Assembly: GCF_000003815.2 (NCBI RefSeq)
Contig: NC_049986.1
Location: 16,043,485 to 16,107,484, forward strand
Direction: 5' to 3'
Length of the DNA: 64,000 nt
Source: Branchiostoma floridae
Lineage: Eukaryota; Chordata; Leptocardii; Amphioxiformes; Branchiostomatidae
Shown: in pieces, positions 49,401 to 60,000 of the stretch
Layout: every line of letters starts with the position of its first letter
How positions within the stretch are numbered: position 1 is the first letter of the stretch
Notes under the pieces: generated by a model
What the model saw: the letters and a program-made list of their open reading frames with translations, nothing else
Told to the model about the DNA's origin: nothing
Database searches by the model: none
Position numbers and translations under genes: made by a program

Positions 49401-52400
49401 CTAGGAATGATGATGTACAGAATGACACCGATATTGAAAGTCTTTTTTTTTCGTTTCAGATCTTCCTTGTCAACATAACTTCCCCCTGTGCCTTGTTCAA
49501 CTTATGGTGATGGACCTTCTACCAAAATGCTCTGGTAAGTTAGCCTGGGTACCATTTGGGTAGTAGTTCATTCCTATGTTTGCTTCTGCTACCCATCTGG
49601 AGACCTGCACATTTAAACCATTTGGTGGTTACGTCAGTAAATGAGCAAATTAAGGAATGGGTTCTAGAGCGCTTGTTCAATTGTAATAGGCCCTCCCGCA
49701 AGCAGACGGAGGGCGTTTCTGGTGTTGGAACGCCTGTTTGAATGAGCGCTTGATCCCATTCCTTAATTCGCAGATGTGTAGGGACTAATCAGCTGCCTTG
49801 TCCAAAATTTTTACGATTCCTGGCATTAACGTGGTCAGGGATCCCAGACGGAACAGCAGAGAAGTAACTGTATATAGTGTATAATGAATGTCAGAGCTAG
49901 AAGCGACTGTATATAGTGTATGATAAACCCAGGGGGGAACTACTTTCCGGATGGTAAGTGCCATACTAGACAACAAACTACATTGTGATATGCTTTGTAA
50001 CTCAATTACTTTCCGAATCTTTTGAAATGTGACATTACTTTACAATTTGTTTTTTGATCCTGGTGTCCAGATGAACAGAAAGACCAGTGGATTTCCCCAA
50101 AGATCTATCCGGAGGATGAACCAAGAGACTCCATACTTGTGTCATTTTTCAACACTCTCAAGAAATGTAGGTCTCAATCTAATAGATAATGCGCTAATAA
50201 ATGCTTCAAGCCTTGTACTATAACAATCATGTAAAACACGTAATTTGGGTATGTTGTGTATGTAGGAGATAGCATAAAAGCAAAGTTTGTCATAGAAATG
50301 AGTGGAATGACATGGTACTATGACTTTTGTACGGAAAACATTTATTTTGTCGTTGTAATGCAGCGTAAAAAGTTTCTCAAGATTGTGATTGAGTAATGAT
50401 TCAATACATTGTTCTATTGAATGAAAGAGACAAACTACATGTTATATGTTAAGTATCTTCTGCAAAATTGTGGAAAAATGACTGGTAGAAAGTTGCTGGT
50501 TCCTTTCCTAATGTTCTCGTTTGTACCAGGTTACACAGAACTGACACTACCAGTTTATCTTCCTGGAGTCATGTGCAATGGGATGCCACAGAGGTAAGAA
50601 TGGCCCAAGTATATTTTCAGATTTCTGTGCTCTTTTGTTTCTTTTTTTCATACCAGGAGTGTGATTACTATTAAGATGTTTGATATTGTGGTCATTAAAG
50701 GTTTTTGCATGTCTGAAACTGGTTTGAATGCTAAAGACTTGACTGAAGTGATGTTCAACAGACTGAACACTGGAAGCTAAACTTTGCACGTTTCACTGTT
50801 TCAGTATGAGATCTGACACTGATGATAATTGAATCAGATGCGAAATGCAATGTTTTGATGAAACCAAATGTACTGTTCTATTTACCAGAGATGTGAGCCT
50901 GTATGAACATGTCTGCACACACCTGTGTGGGTTTGCCGCCTCCCTCCCTGCCCGACACTTCCCCGTCCTGGAGACATGTCTGCTGGGTAACGTGCTGGGG
51001 GCAGACCTGCACTGCGCACTGGCTGCTACCGACGTCTGGTGTTTTGTGGCAAGGTATGAACTAGATATTCCAGCTAATTTGCCATATATTTAGGAATTAG
51101 AGATGTCTTCCTAGACAACGCACTGGGTACAGATCTGCACTGTGACACTTGTGCAATTTGCCACTAACAGCAAGAACTTGTGTAATTCACTACAGTGTAT
51201 AAACATTTTGTTTAATGTCTTTTGGAAGAAAAAAGGGTTGGCTTGGTCACTGACCAAAACTTTCTTCCATTCTGTACGTTTTTTGGGAATGAAAAAAACT
51301 GACTCAGTGTCCTTTTTTTCTGACTAGATATGGAACAGCTGAGCTGTGTGAACAGCATGTGCACCTGCTGACCAAGCTGCTGTGCCAGCTGCCCAACAGC
51401 TGTCAGCACCTGCAGCTGCACCTGCTGCTCAGGAGACTGGTGCCTCTCATGGCAGAACCTCATCAGGTACAGTGTCCCTTAGTCTGCTTGTTGTTCAGGG
51501 CTCGAAATACCACCTGCATATGCAGGTTAATGCAGGTAAAATTGAAGCTGTGCAGGTATTTCTGTTGTCCACCTGCACCTAACCTGCACTTGTCCATGTA
51601 CTGGGTTTTGTACATTGATGTCATATGATGTAGGTGTATGTGAATGTTATCAGCTGCATTGACTAATATAAGTCAAACTATAAAGTATAGAAGTCCACCT
51701 ATAAAGCATAGAAGAAAAAACAGGTTCCTGAACAATTTTAGTATGATCCATACTTCATAAATTTAGAGTGGTGCAGGTAAAATTTGTCTGGTGCAGGTTC
51801 AGTGTTACCCGCACCAGTGCAGGTAGTCAGAAAAATGTATTTCAAGCCCTGTTGTTGCATACCTGGTAAGCCGCCTTAAGGTGTAACACACCATGATTGT
51901 ACTGAAGAGTACAAGCTGCATATCTGAACAGATTTATTTGATCCACCCACACCGGGAAGGACCCCTACTCTTTTCGATAAGTGTGGCAAGTTCTTTTCTG
52001 TGCTTGAGGTGTGGCTCTCTTCAACCACGGGACCTGCCTTGTACAAATTACAGTACTGTGACAAGCTTTTTTCTTTTTGGAAACAGACAAAAATTGATAC
52101 CTCTGTGGATGTCACCTGTAAAATAAAGTTAGTCTAGCTACCATAGCTTCAGTTGTTTTACTTCAGCTATTCTAATGTATAGTGTTTTGTTATACTTTTA
52201 TTTTGCAGGAGAAATTTGTGCAGACGTACCCCCCAGCCCAGCACCCCTCTCTCTGGGTCCATCTGCCCCCTGTGGCATTTGTTCCTAAGCTAAGAGGAAA
52301 GATCTGTGCGGAGGGTGTGAGATACGCCACCCCTGTGTGCCAGAAATGGCTCGGTCTCCGAGGGAGGACACTCGGGACGCTCCCCGAACTGGTTAGTATG

Positions 52401-55202
52401 GCAACGTGGTAGATTTCTCCAAAAATACCACAACATAGGAGCGCAAAGATCCTTCCAAAGAGGACAAATTGTAAATGATACTATGTGACTGTTATGATGA
52501 AATTCGATGTACATAATAAATATTTTGAAAGTAAAAGTGAGGGAGTGATGTTTGCTGGAATATATACATGTATGTAGTATGTACATTTGTATCCTCCTTT
52601 CTATAAGTGCATATATCAAAGAAATATTTGGTTTTATTCTTTGCATTTGGAAACCCAAGGTGAATTCTGTGGCATGATCTTAATTTCATGCATGAAACGA
52701 TAATGGAAAGATTGGATTGATAATGCTACCAGAATTTGACCTTAAGAATTGTGATTTTCAAATATCTGGCAAATTCTCTGTTCTTCGTGGTGTTTGAGGG
52801 TACAGGTACTTAGGGACTTCAATGTAATGGTGATTTTTTTGTTTACTCTTTATAGCATCTGGCCTTGTGTGTCCTGTGCAACATGTACTCAGCGTCTGTG
52901 CGGCAGACTTCGCCCCTCCAGTCCTCGGCACCAGTGTTACACACCGTGTCCAGACTGTGGGACATCGTCTCTGCCTCAGGTGCAGGGAAACACAGGGTTG
53001 TGGAGGTTGTAGCTGTCAAACTGGTGGAGCTGACAGGGTACCTACTGGGGCAACTGGTACCAGAAGATATTATCAAGGTGATACATTGGATTTACTTTCC
53101 TTAGTAATTTAACTTCGTAAGTCTGAGGATGGACATTATGAGAACACTTATAGGCACTTTCAGGAAATAAATCCCACAACTTTTTTTCCCTGTCTGCTAG
53201 GTTCTGTCCAGAGTGAGCCAGTGGTTGAAGACTTCTCCACCCCAGTCGGTGAAGTTGTCGATCACCCAGCTCCTGGGCAGAGCAGGACGGTTGAGCCTGC
53301 CCCCCTCCCCACAGCAGACCCAGCTGCAGGAACTTCTGGCCCATCTGTTCTCCACTCTGCTGCAGGACAGCGGCTGGGTTGTGCACCACCATGCACTGGA
53401 GGCCTTCTCCACATTTGCAGAGGTGATTTCTTTATTGAATTTTTCGACTGTCAGTCAACATAACAAATTGCTCACTTCGAATTTTCGGTCGCACATCCGT
53501 CGACCTTCGTCAGGAGATTCAATTACTACATGTATGAGCATGTGACCTAGGGACACGTGACTCGAGTACTGTAAAGGATCGTAGATGCCTGGCAAAAGGT
53601 TTTGGCCCCCGTCTCTGTTAAATGTTGGCTGATGTGCTCTTATGAAAATTTGAGGTGAGCAATTTGTTGTCTTGACTGACGGTTAAAAACTTTAATATGG
53701 ATTATACCAACACAGATGAGCTTTAATCCTAGAGGTGATTTCTGTTGGTTGCTTGCTTCATCTACATTTGTATTTACCTATTTATTTAGTTTAACCACAT
53801 ACATGGAAGGATCGACATAACTGGTGACTATCACCTTTTTGAAATGGAAAGGAAGATATTACTTCTTTTGACAATGACTTTGTATATAAAAACTTTTTGT
53901 AGGCAGTATGATATTTTTAAATCTGAAAAAGCTGGTGTTTCAAAAGCTCTCTCATAGTGCTTTTTTTAGATATAAATGTGGTTATACGTGTAGCTTGGAT
54001 ATTTAAACATGATTACAACATGTGCAATAAATACATGTGAATTGGCAATCTTTGTGGAAAATGGACAAAAAATATTACTTCTTTTAATTCTGATTAATGT
54101 GATTATGTTGTATTGATAACCTAGCCAGTTAAATCATGATTCTATGAGATACTTCCAGCTGACCTGGTCAATTTCGTCCCTTATTTCAGGAGACCCCATA
54201 TGAGTCCATCCTACCAAAGTGCCTTCAGAATGAAAGTGTCAAGAGCAGGGCGACGGACTTCATCAAAGGAGTGCCCTTCAGTAGCAGTGATGTCCCTCCC
54301 TGGAATGCTGAAACCATAACACAGCAGCAGAGAAGAATAGAAGCTTTCCAAGAGAAGAGACTTGCCGACATTTCTTCAAGACTGGAAAAGATGGAGTCAG
54401 CGCCATCTGTGGAGTCACCTGAACAGGTACTATGGATTGTTTGTGTGTGTGTGTGTGGGGGGGCAACTTCGTTCTCATTTTTTTTGGAAACAAGGGAAGT
54501 GAGCAGGGCTTTCTGTGGGACCCATCCATCCATCTCGGGATGGAAATTTGCTTCTTGGGGTGGAAAATACTCCAATTGTCCCAAAAATGACATAAAACTG
54601 CTGAAAATGTACTTTCATAAGCTTAAAATGACATATTTTACCAGGAAAATCAGAAACATGCTTACAAACAATGAGTGGGATGGAAAATATTTTAAGCTGG
54701 AGACAGCCCTTCAAGTGAACATTGAACAATGGACTGAAAAGTGAGTGAGTGAGTGAGTGGGTGAGTGAGTGAGTGGGTGTGAGTGAGTGAGGTAAGTGAG
54801 TGAGAGAGCGAGCAAGCAAGCAAGCGAGAGTGATATTTTTACAGCTTACACTTAGCTTTTTGACTGTCATGCACCATCAATTAACATCAAACCAACATTT
54901 TTGGGTCCAGTAATATTCACATTCCCCTTCAATGTGTAAAAACTCTCATGCCTTTGTGTGTCTTTTCTTTTTTCTACAAGCCGTCTGCAAAACGAGTAAA
55001 GAAGGACACTGGCTCACCAACCTTGACCAATGGCAACTCCGTCCATCCAAAGGAAGAGGACTTCAGGACGGTTACAGACAGTTTGAAAAAAGACATTGGG
55101 AAGCTAGAGGAGTTTTCTACATGTGAAAATCCACCTGAGTGGTACCAGGAGGAGTTAAAATCTCTGCACCAAAGACTTGGACTCTTACTGGAAGATTCCT
55201 AA
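40410..55202 (+). CDS. FIRRM: FIGNL1-interacting regulator of recombination and mitosis (C1orf112 orthologue), about 20 exons
   Basis: FIRRM pairs with the AAA ATPase FIGNL1 and controls RAD51 filament removal in homologous recombination. Coding exons, from splice borders and frame: 40410-40538, 41394-41472, 41923-42048, 42374-42511, 42797-42883, 43168-43328, 44048-44183, 44523-44606, 44835-44899, 48877-49025, 49460-49534, 50071-50166, 50530-50593, 50889-51053, 51328-51466, 52209-52391, 52856-53077, 53201-53422, 54190-54426 and 54981-55202. All phases agree from exon 2 on. The total is about 925 residues; human has 853. Anchors to the human protein include LYEHVCTHLCGF, WCFVARYGTAELC, the start MSQ...LHTVLPKLI and the C-terminal coiled region. 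Exon 1 ends out of frame: an A9 run at 40508-40516 puts stops before the donor, and only A8 keeps it open, with the acceptor at 41393. The protein is helical-repeat-like with no catalytic motif. Confidence 0.93.
43266..43640 (+). repeat. Threefold tandem duplication of the end of a FIRRM exon
   Basis: The last ~60 bases of the exon 43168-43328, with its donor and ~90 bases of intron, are repeated three times with a period of 149-150 bp (tgtactgtctctggggtgg at 43270 and 43419, a diverged third copy at 43569). The first copy is in the true exon. Copies two and three have no acceptor, so they should be intronic. Each keeps a GT donor-like site (aaagtaagt), so they could compete as downstream donors if the exon were extended, but the frame meets stops first. 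Copy two is closer to copy one than copy three is. Confidence 0.8.
45119..48651 (+). mobile_element. Intact LINE (non-LTR) retrotransposon in a FIRRM intron
   Basis: The element is about 3.5 kb. It has a short 5' leader, one long open frame and a short 3' UTR that ends in AATAAA (48633) and a TAATAATA-type tail. The sequence aataatagg occurs at both edges (about 45110 and 48652) and may be the target-site duplication. The insertion is in the same direction as FIRRM, within the intron 44900-48876. There is no RNase H domain, no separate ORF1 and no LTR. The architecture (endonuclease then reverse transcriptase, simple-repeat tail) fits the CR1/L2/Jockey-type group. I cannot place the exact clade by eye. 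Confidence 0.85.
45303..48356 (+). CDS. LINE polyprotein: APE-type endonuclease and reverse transcriptase
   Basis: This is 1017 residues without a stop or frameshift. Residues 1-130 are basic and unassigned (FRRGRPRGRK). The endonuclease covers about 134-345: ILNPRSLLNK, SETWF (166-170), GGGVAVYV, AVYSPPNSG, GDFN (280-283) and GSSDHN (331-336), the usual order of catalytic motifs in exo-endo-phosphatase domains. The reverse transcriptase covers about 550-830: AAGPDGIPGK, LRPISLT, TDYSKAFDRV (near 685), GLPQGTLLGP, and the active-site box FVDD (near 772) in place of the more common FADD or YADD. The last 150 residues match the C-terminal region of such LINEs (YVTYIRPVLEYCAPVWHSGL). All expected catalytic residues are present, so the copy may be recent and still functional. 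The ATG at 45339 (MASIGV) is an alternative start. Confidence 0.93.
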   Translation: MFVLCGRSLSPEMASIGVIRYSAGFLRSLQRWPTGSIDLQAKEKLKTYGLFRRGRPRGRKAGTNFARNISTIVGNRPSPSLQRDHPLICKSASDFLSGPDPFIKRYLRPFTCDRTKTPRRNVNNNRPRCGHQLPTFQILNPRSLLNKLDEFQSVLSSNNTDIAVVSETWFTPATPDQLMSVDGFSVFSKCRPDRRGGGVAVYVKDSLPSSLLDISVPDELECLWVRIRPYRLPRNVSSLAVCAVYSPPNSGHDELLVDHLVDTIDSLRVKYPDIGIAVAGDFNRVDVTRVCTSHNLCQVVKQPTRGQVTLDLLITNLAPHYLPPTISPPLGSSDHNTVEFQPKARTVTNRTVRRVYRPIKDSALRLFGQWITSHGWSEVYTATSVCDKSRAMYTTLQGQIDHFFPPKVSRSHHQDKPWLSAEVKSLIHRRQQAFARNDDSTWKHLRNKVQRKIRDLKRTYYNSKVKSMKKDNISQWHKEIKTMMNSSCSEPVIHINGFDPTDKPGIAMEINKTLGSVIQSLPAIDTTVLPAYLPSLPAPVVQPWDVYKELQKVKTRKAAGPDGIPGKIIKEFACELSEPFTDILNSSLQQGLVPDEWKCAVIVPIPKTKPPLLTELRPISLTSLLAKVAERFVSRWVLTDIVPQIDVQQYGCLKGKSTTHCLLDLTNEVFKATDKPGVLCSLVSTDYSKAFDRVCHNLAIQRLLDLGLRPSVTRWIVDFLSNRSQVVRYHGTLSDSLKVTCGLPQGTLLGPLIFLAYINSAAHQAASKRWKFVDDLNLLEIRTPNLSMSHMQQDLNDLDHWSRTSHMKLHPKKCQVMYIHFRKVPYPTPSLMIDNTELQQVPVMRILGVFLQADLRWNSHVDNICNKSSRRLYLLRNLKHFNVSIGDLVTVYVTYIRPVLEYCAPVWHSGLTTALSDRIEKVQRRAVRIILGQRYTSYTDACSDLGLPSLQARRLELITHFANSLSQSDHFLHLLPPARGEISGRQTRSSHKLNTTRCRTERYRNSAVPFMVRLLNK
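48664..48749 (+). pseudogene. Duplicated 5' part of a FIRRM exon
   Basis: This stretch repeats, with differences, the acceptor and the first ~75 bases of the true FIRRM exon at 48877-49025 (tcttttgcccccagcttgtc against tcttctgccccccagtttgt, then the gtcagctgctactgagaag part). It has no matching 3' half and no donor. It lies just after the LINE and just before a repeat beginning gtttggccattggccctc (about 48760-48810), which also occurs before the LINE at about 44980-45035. It is probably a broken tandem duplication. Confidence 0.65.
49030..49342. mobile_element. Possible hAT-like remnant in a FIRRM intron
   Basis: The right edge reads, on the minus strand, CAGGGTTAGACAAGTCC, a hAT-style end. 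The interior repeats cacttgcc and acttgccag. A matching left end is not clear. Confidence 0.35.
51496..51851. mobile_element. Non-autonomous hAT-like element in a FIRRM intron
   Basis: Ends CAGGGCTCGAAATACC and GTATTTCAAGCCCTG-type sequence are inverted. Flanks TTGTTGTT (51488-51495) and TTGTTGCA (51852-51859) match at 6 of 8 bases. CAGGG ends with 8-bp duplications are typical of hAT transposons. The inside repeats the phrase gtgcaggta several times in both directions. A second, partial copy lies at about 55600-55690. Confidence 0.65.
54504..54711. mobile_element. Non-autonomous hAT-like element in a FIRRM intron
   Basis: It begins CAGGGCTTTCTGTGGG and ends gctggagacagcccttc. The flanking AAGTGAG and AAGTGAA suggest an 8-bp target duplication. 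It shares the gggatgga and gctggagaca phrases with the element at 38807-39039. Confidence 0.55.
54740..54830. repeat. (GTGA)n microsatellite in a FIRRM intron
   Basis: Gtga units change to gcaa/gcga near the end. Confidence 0.85.
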
Positions 55203-56414
55203 CATAGAAGGCAGACCTAGAGAATTAGTGAACAAGCTATATCATATTGTGTATATTGTACCCAGCCAAGTTGGTTCTTAGTCTTTTCCTTCATTTTAAT
55301 GTTAGGGGAAAAGTTGTCAAGTTATCAGACCAAAAACCAGTACAGAGATTGTAGACTATAGAACATACTTTTAAGTTAAAAGCTTAAAAGTTTTGGGACA
55401 GACTGGTAACATGTTCTCTAGGTACATGGCTTAAAATATGTTTGTTGGCGGCATACGTGCGCATTTGGAGGCAAGATGCAAATATACCTACACAAGACCA
55501 TTTATTACGCCCCTCTCATTGTTTAGCTTTTCATGAGTGATAACAAATATTACAGTTAGCAAAAATATCTGTGTGCACTTTGATTCATTTTTCCTGCACA
55601 TTGACATATTGACTCGGTGCAGGTAGATGTCAGAAATACCTTCACAGCTCCAATTTTACCTGCACTAACCTACACATGGTATTTCAACCCCATATATAGA
55701 TAAGCTGGACTATGAATCGGATTATGTGATTTTCACTCAAGCACATTATCTGTTTCTGTAAATACTTTTACTGTACAAAGTCATGTTTTCACGAGGCAAA
55801 GTAGCACCACTCTTATGGTGACAAAGCCATGATTTGTAAAATTCGATGATTTATTGAATGCCTGCAATTCTTGATGGGGAAAAAGGATTAGATGATGACA
55901 GTATTTTACAATATCACAGCAATAAAGGAAAACATTCTTAACTTGTGGTCGATTGATCATTATATGGTCCTGTCAAGGTGGAAGAAAGTCTGAGTAGTGG
56001 CGCGATGAGTGTGCACAGCAGAACATTTGCCATGGAAATGTTGGTAGAGTAAACCCAGACTTCCTACATTGTGCCTTTAAGAGGAGGTTTGTATGTCGAA
56101 GAACAGGTCTGAGTCACTCTCAGGAAGACTCCGTAAGCTGTTTGGGAGCTATGGGCAGCTGCAGTCCAGATATAACAGCAATATTCCATTTTTGGCCTTG
56201 TCCAGCTCATATAGAGAAGCAGGATGGTTGAAAAATCCACCTTTTCCATGACCTCACCTTAGCAGCTAACATTTACCTTCGCAGCTAACATTTACCTTCG
56301 CAGCTACATTTTCCCTACATACACTTCCTGAGTAACAGATCAACAGAAATTTGAAGATTTTCCATCATCTTGAGCAAGAGTGGGGATCTTTAAGGGTAAG
56401 AAGGTGAGTTGGCT
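55203..56414 (+). other. FIRRM 3' UTR and downstream sequence
   Basis: The stop codon at 55200-55202 is followed by AT-rich sequence with no further open frame of note. An AATAAA at 55921-55926 is the best candidate polyadenylation signal, about 720 bases after the stop. A piece of the hAT-like repeat seen whole at 51496-51851 lies here in reverse at about 55600-55690 (motifs gtgcaggta and tttacctgcac), so the repeat would be carried in the 3' UTR if the signal is right. Confidence 0.5.
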
Positions 56415-56422
56415 CCCAATAC

Positions 56423-56575
56423 TAATCTCCAAGCAGATCCTACAGTAGCATAAGATAGTATCAAAAGCTGACAGGAGGAGTAAAGCCCGCCTAGGAGTGT
56501 GTATGCTACCGGAGCCCATCTGACTCCCTTTGGTCGGCTGTACTCTTTGGCACCATAGGATCTGCTTGGAGATTA
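56423..56575. mobile_element. MITE family 1, copy f
   Basis: A 153-bp element running from taatctccaagcagatccta to tctgcttggagatta, with the core agtatcaaaagctgacagg. The right half has lost part of the complementary core. A perfect duplication CCCAATAC flanks it (56415-56422 and 56576-56583). Confidence 0.87.
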
Positions 56576-56583
56576 CCCAATAC

Positions 56584-57081
56584 GCGTACAGGATGGACAC
56601 TTGTCAGACCTGTTCACAGAGGCCAACATTGCCTTTCTCCTGAGGACTGTTGGCAGCCAATGCGTGGAATGGTGACTTGAGGCTATATGTCACTGATTCC
56701 ATTGTCTGTGTCATTGTTGCTTGGTAAGAATGCATTCAAAATGTGGACGTCTTCACACACAATCTAGCAACATAGATTAAAAGTTTTTTCCAACAATGTG
56801 AGCTAATGCAATGAAGAATTTTTAGGGGTGGGTTTCAATTACTTGGCTACGAATACATGGACGATAGCAATATTGTAGTATAAAAAAAAGAATAAGAAAA
56901 ACCTTTAATACCGACAGATATGCCTCAGGACTGGCCCGTACCCAAAAATTGCCCTCTTTTCAATTTGCCCTTGGGCGGGATAGTTGTTTTTATGTGATCA
57001 TATCACTGGTTTAATTGTCTATGTCCTAATATGACAACGTGCTTGGCATTAAGTCCATGGCATTAGTCCTAATGTTAGAAA
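56584..57081. other. Spacer before the P450 gene
   Basis: About 500 bp between the MITE and the P450 start codon. The P450 promoter must lie here or overlap the MITE; no core promoter motif is clear. Confidence 0.45.
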
Positions 57082-60000
57082 ATGGCGACGGGCACACTTT
57101 CTCTGGAGATCTTTGAGCCATTTCGTCTGAATATTCAGACGTTCCTTGTGTTCTGCCTTGTCTTTCTCCTGACCTACCTGTATCTTAGACGTCCCCGGAA
57201 CTTGCCTCCCTACCCGGCAGGATGGGTGCCTGTTCTCGGGCACCTCCCCGCCTTGGGCCGAGCGCCTCACCTGAAGCTGACGGCGTGGAGGCGGCAGTAC
57301 GGGGACGTCTTCACCGTCAGGATGGGGATGGAAGATGTGGTGGTTGTGAACGGCTACAAGGCTGTCAAGGACGTGATCGTGGACAGGTCCGAGCTGTTCG
57401 CTGACAGGGCACCGTCGTACATATTTGATGCTTGTACTGGTTTCGGAAAAGGTAACTTTACTGTAATAATCTGATTCAGTTCACCACAAAGGCTGTCAAC
57501 ATTTGAGACACTCAAGTGATAAGGATTCCACTAAATGAATTATGACAGAGCTGTCACACACCACTTTTTTTAACTGTAAGAACCCCTCATTTTTATCAAC
57601 CCCGCACCGCCGTTTTTAGGGTTTTATTAGCTTCCACACATTGCCGTTTTAGCTCCCGCGCACCGGGATTTTTAGCTTCTGCACACCGCTGTCTTAAATT
57701 GCCACACATCACCGCCGTTTTAGTTACCACGCAGCGGTAAATTTTCAATTAAGCTAAATAAATCGAACAAAGGATAATTCATGTAATCACAATCCACGTT
57801 TCAGCCCCGCAGGCAGGTACAGACTAACAGGGTAGGGTAGGTGGAAATTTGACCAGTACTCGTATACGTATATTGGTACGGTACAGTGTGTACGATGCCC
57901 ATGGGTACAATGCGGAATGTTGTAAATGCTTTATAACCGCTCTAGTTTTGAACACAGAGGTACCGTTGTCGTTATGTTTGTTTACATTTTGATGTGTGCT
58001 TTCAAGTTTGTTCCCGTTGGCCCGGGTCCAAGTTTGTTCCCGGGCTGAGCTGTATTTTGTCAAGAACTTTACAATTATTTCACAGTGGTATGGGGTCTTC
58101 GATATCTATATCTTACTTTTTAAAACTTGTTCTATTTCATACGTGATAAATCCTTAAGACATCGGCGGTGGACGATGGGGGAATGAAATGAAACAGAAAA
58201 GGAAATTCATCTCTGCGTCCCTGAAGGCACTTGGCATGAAAGTGGGGACAGGAAGCGTTGAAGAAAATATCCGAGAAGAAGCAGGCCTCCTCTGTGACAA
58301 GGTGAGGTCTTTTTGGTTGTTGAGATAAGAGTTTTATTTGGTCTGGGCAGTTAAAAACTGAACTACGAACCAAATTACAACACTGTTATACGCTTGTCAG
58401 AATCAATGCTACCTTATAGATGTCGACGTCTTAAAATAATGTTACATATTGTACAAGAACTAACAGACAAGTGAACTGTTCTCGAAACAATAATAGAAAG
58501 AACACTTTGTTTTCTAATATAGGTTATGATTATGAAAAATATCCTAATTATACATTGATGTGGCGCAATAGAGGAATGATTTTCTGAGTCGTTCAGACCG
58601 ACTGAAACACAGAAACTCGTCTTTCTTTTCAAGCCACTATTGTTTGTTTTACTCAGATCTCCATTAGTGTAACGATGTAACACTATTCTTCCTAGCTGGA
58701 GTCTACCAAAGTACAAACAATGACTTATACAAGTCACTGGCGAAGACAAAAGAAGAAGGAAATTTAAAGGCTCGCTTTACACACGGCGGCTCGCACGATG
58801 ATTCGTGGAAAAACTATCGTACGAACTTTCACACACAAAAATACCTGTTTAACTGTCGTCAGTCTAACGTGGACCTTATTCGTTCTTTACCAGGTGGCAA
58901 AATATAGAGGGAGGCCTTTTGACATCGAGAGAGATCTACACGTGGCAATAGGCAACGTCATCTGCTCTATGATCTTCGGGAATCGCTTCGACCACGCTGA
59001 TGAGACGTTTAAAGACCTCACGAGATCAGCCATGACTGTCAACTCAAAAATAGGACCTGCACAGCTCGTGAGCGTCTTTCCAGTACTGCGATTTGTTCCC
59101 GGCGGTTCGTATCACTTCCATGTTGCCTGTATGCCTGCATGTATACGTATGCCTGTATATATGTATGCCTGTATGTATACGTATGCCTGTATGTATACGT
59201 ATGCCTGTATATATGTATGCCTGTATGCCTGTATGTATGTATGTATGTATGTATGTATCTGTGTATGTATGTATGTATGTATGTATGTATGTATGTTTAT
59301 GTATGTATGTATGTATGTATGCATGTATGTAAACATTCATCACTCGAATATCAACTAAAACCAGCATCGGCTGGTGTGGAATGAGATCAAGAGGCCACGT
59401 GTTCGATTACTGGCATTCTTGGCTGGACGTTGTGTTTGGGGGGACGATTTTGCTCATTCCTGGTGTGAAATAGGTACATGACTTCGGTTGGGGAGGTAGA
59501 ATGCAGTGGAAGAATGGTCCCTTACACTACTGTGCCCAAGTCACAGTGGGCAGCCATTTACTGGCCCTTTGGCCCCAAAGGCTTTGTGGCTACCTTTATA
59601 ACTAACTTTTTGTACTGCTATCACATAGACCATCGACAATGCAGGGAACGGATAGAACATGCATTTCTTCCCTTTTGTCCAACGATATACTTTTACATTA
59701 CTCTGTTTTTTCAGCAAACAAGTCAATTAAGGATGCACTCCACCACGCCGCGAAGATGCAGAAGTTTATTCGGGATGAGATAGTTCGCCACCAGCAGGAC
59801 ACGGATCCAGACAATCCACGTGACTTCATCGATTTTGGCCTGAAGGAAGTCGAGAATCAAGGAAAGGTAAGTAGTGGACATGTAGAACAAGGGGCGCAGC
59901 ATTTCAAAGCATACTCGCTGGCTCGCTCACTCACTCCACCGCTGCCACCAGTGGATATAGGAAGAACGTCCACTCTGACTCGTGTCTTGGGTGAGACTTA

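Noticed and set aside
59044..59384. Open frames of repeated Tyr/Ile/His/Thr or Cys/Met/Val
   Set aside because: They come from the TATG microsatellite in a P450 intron.
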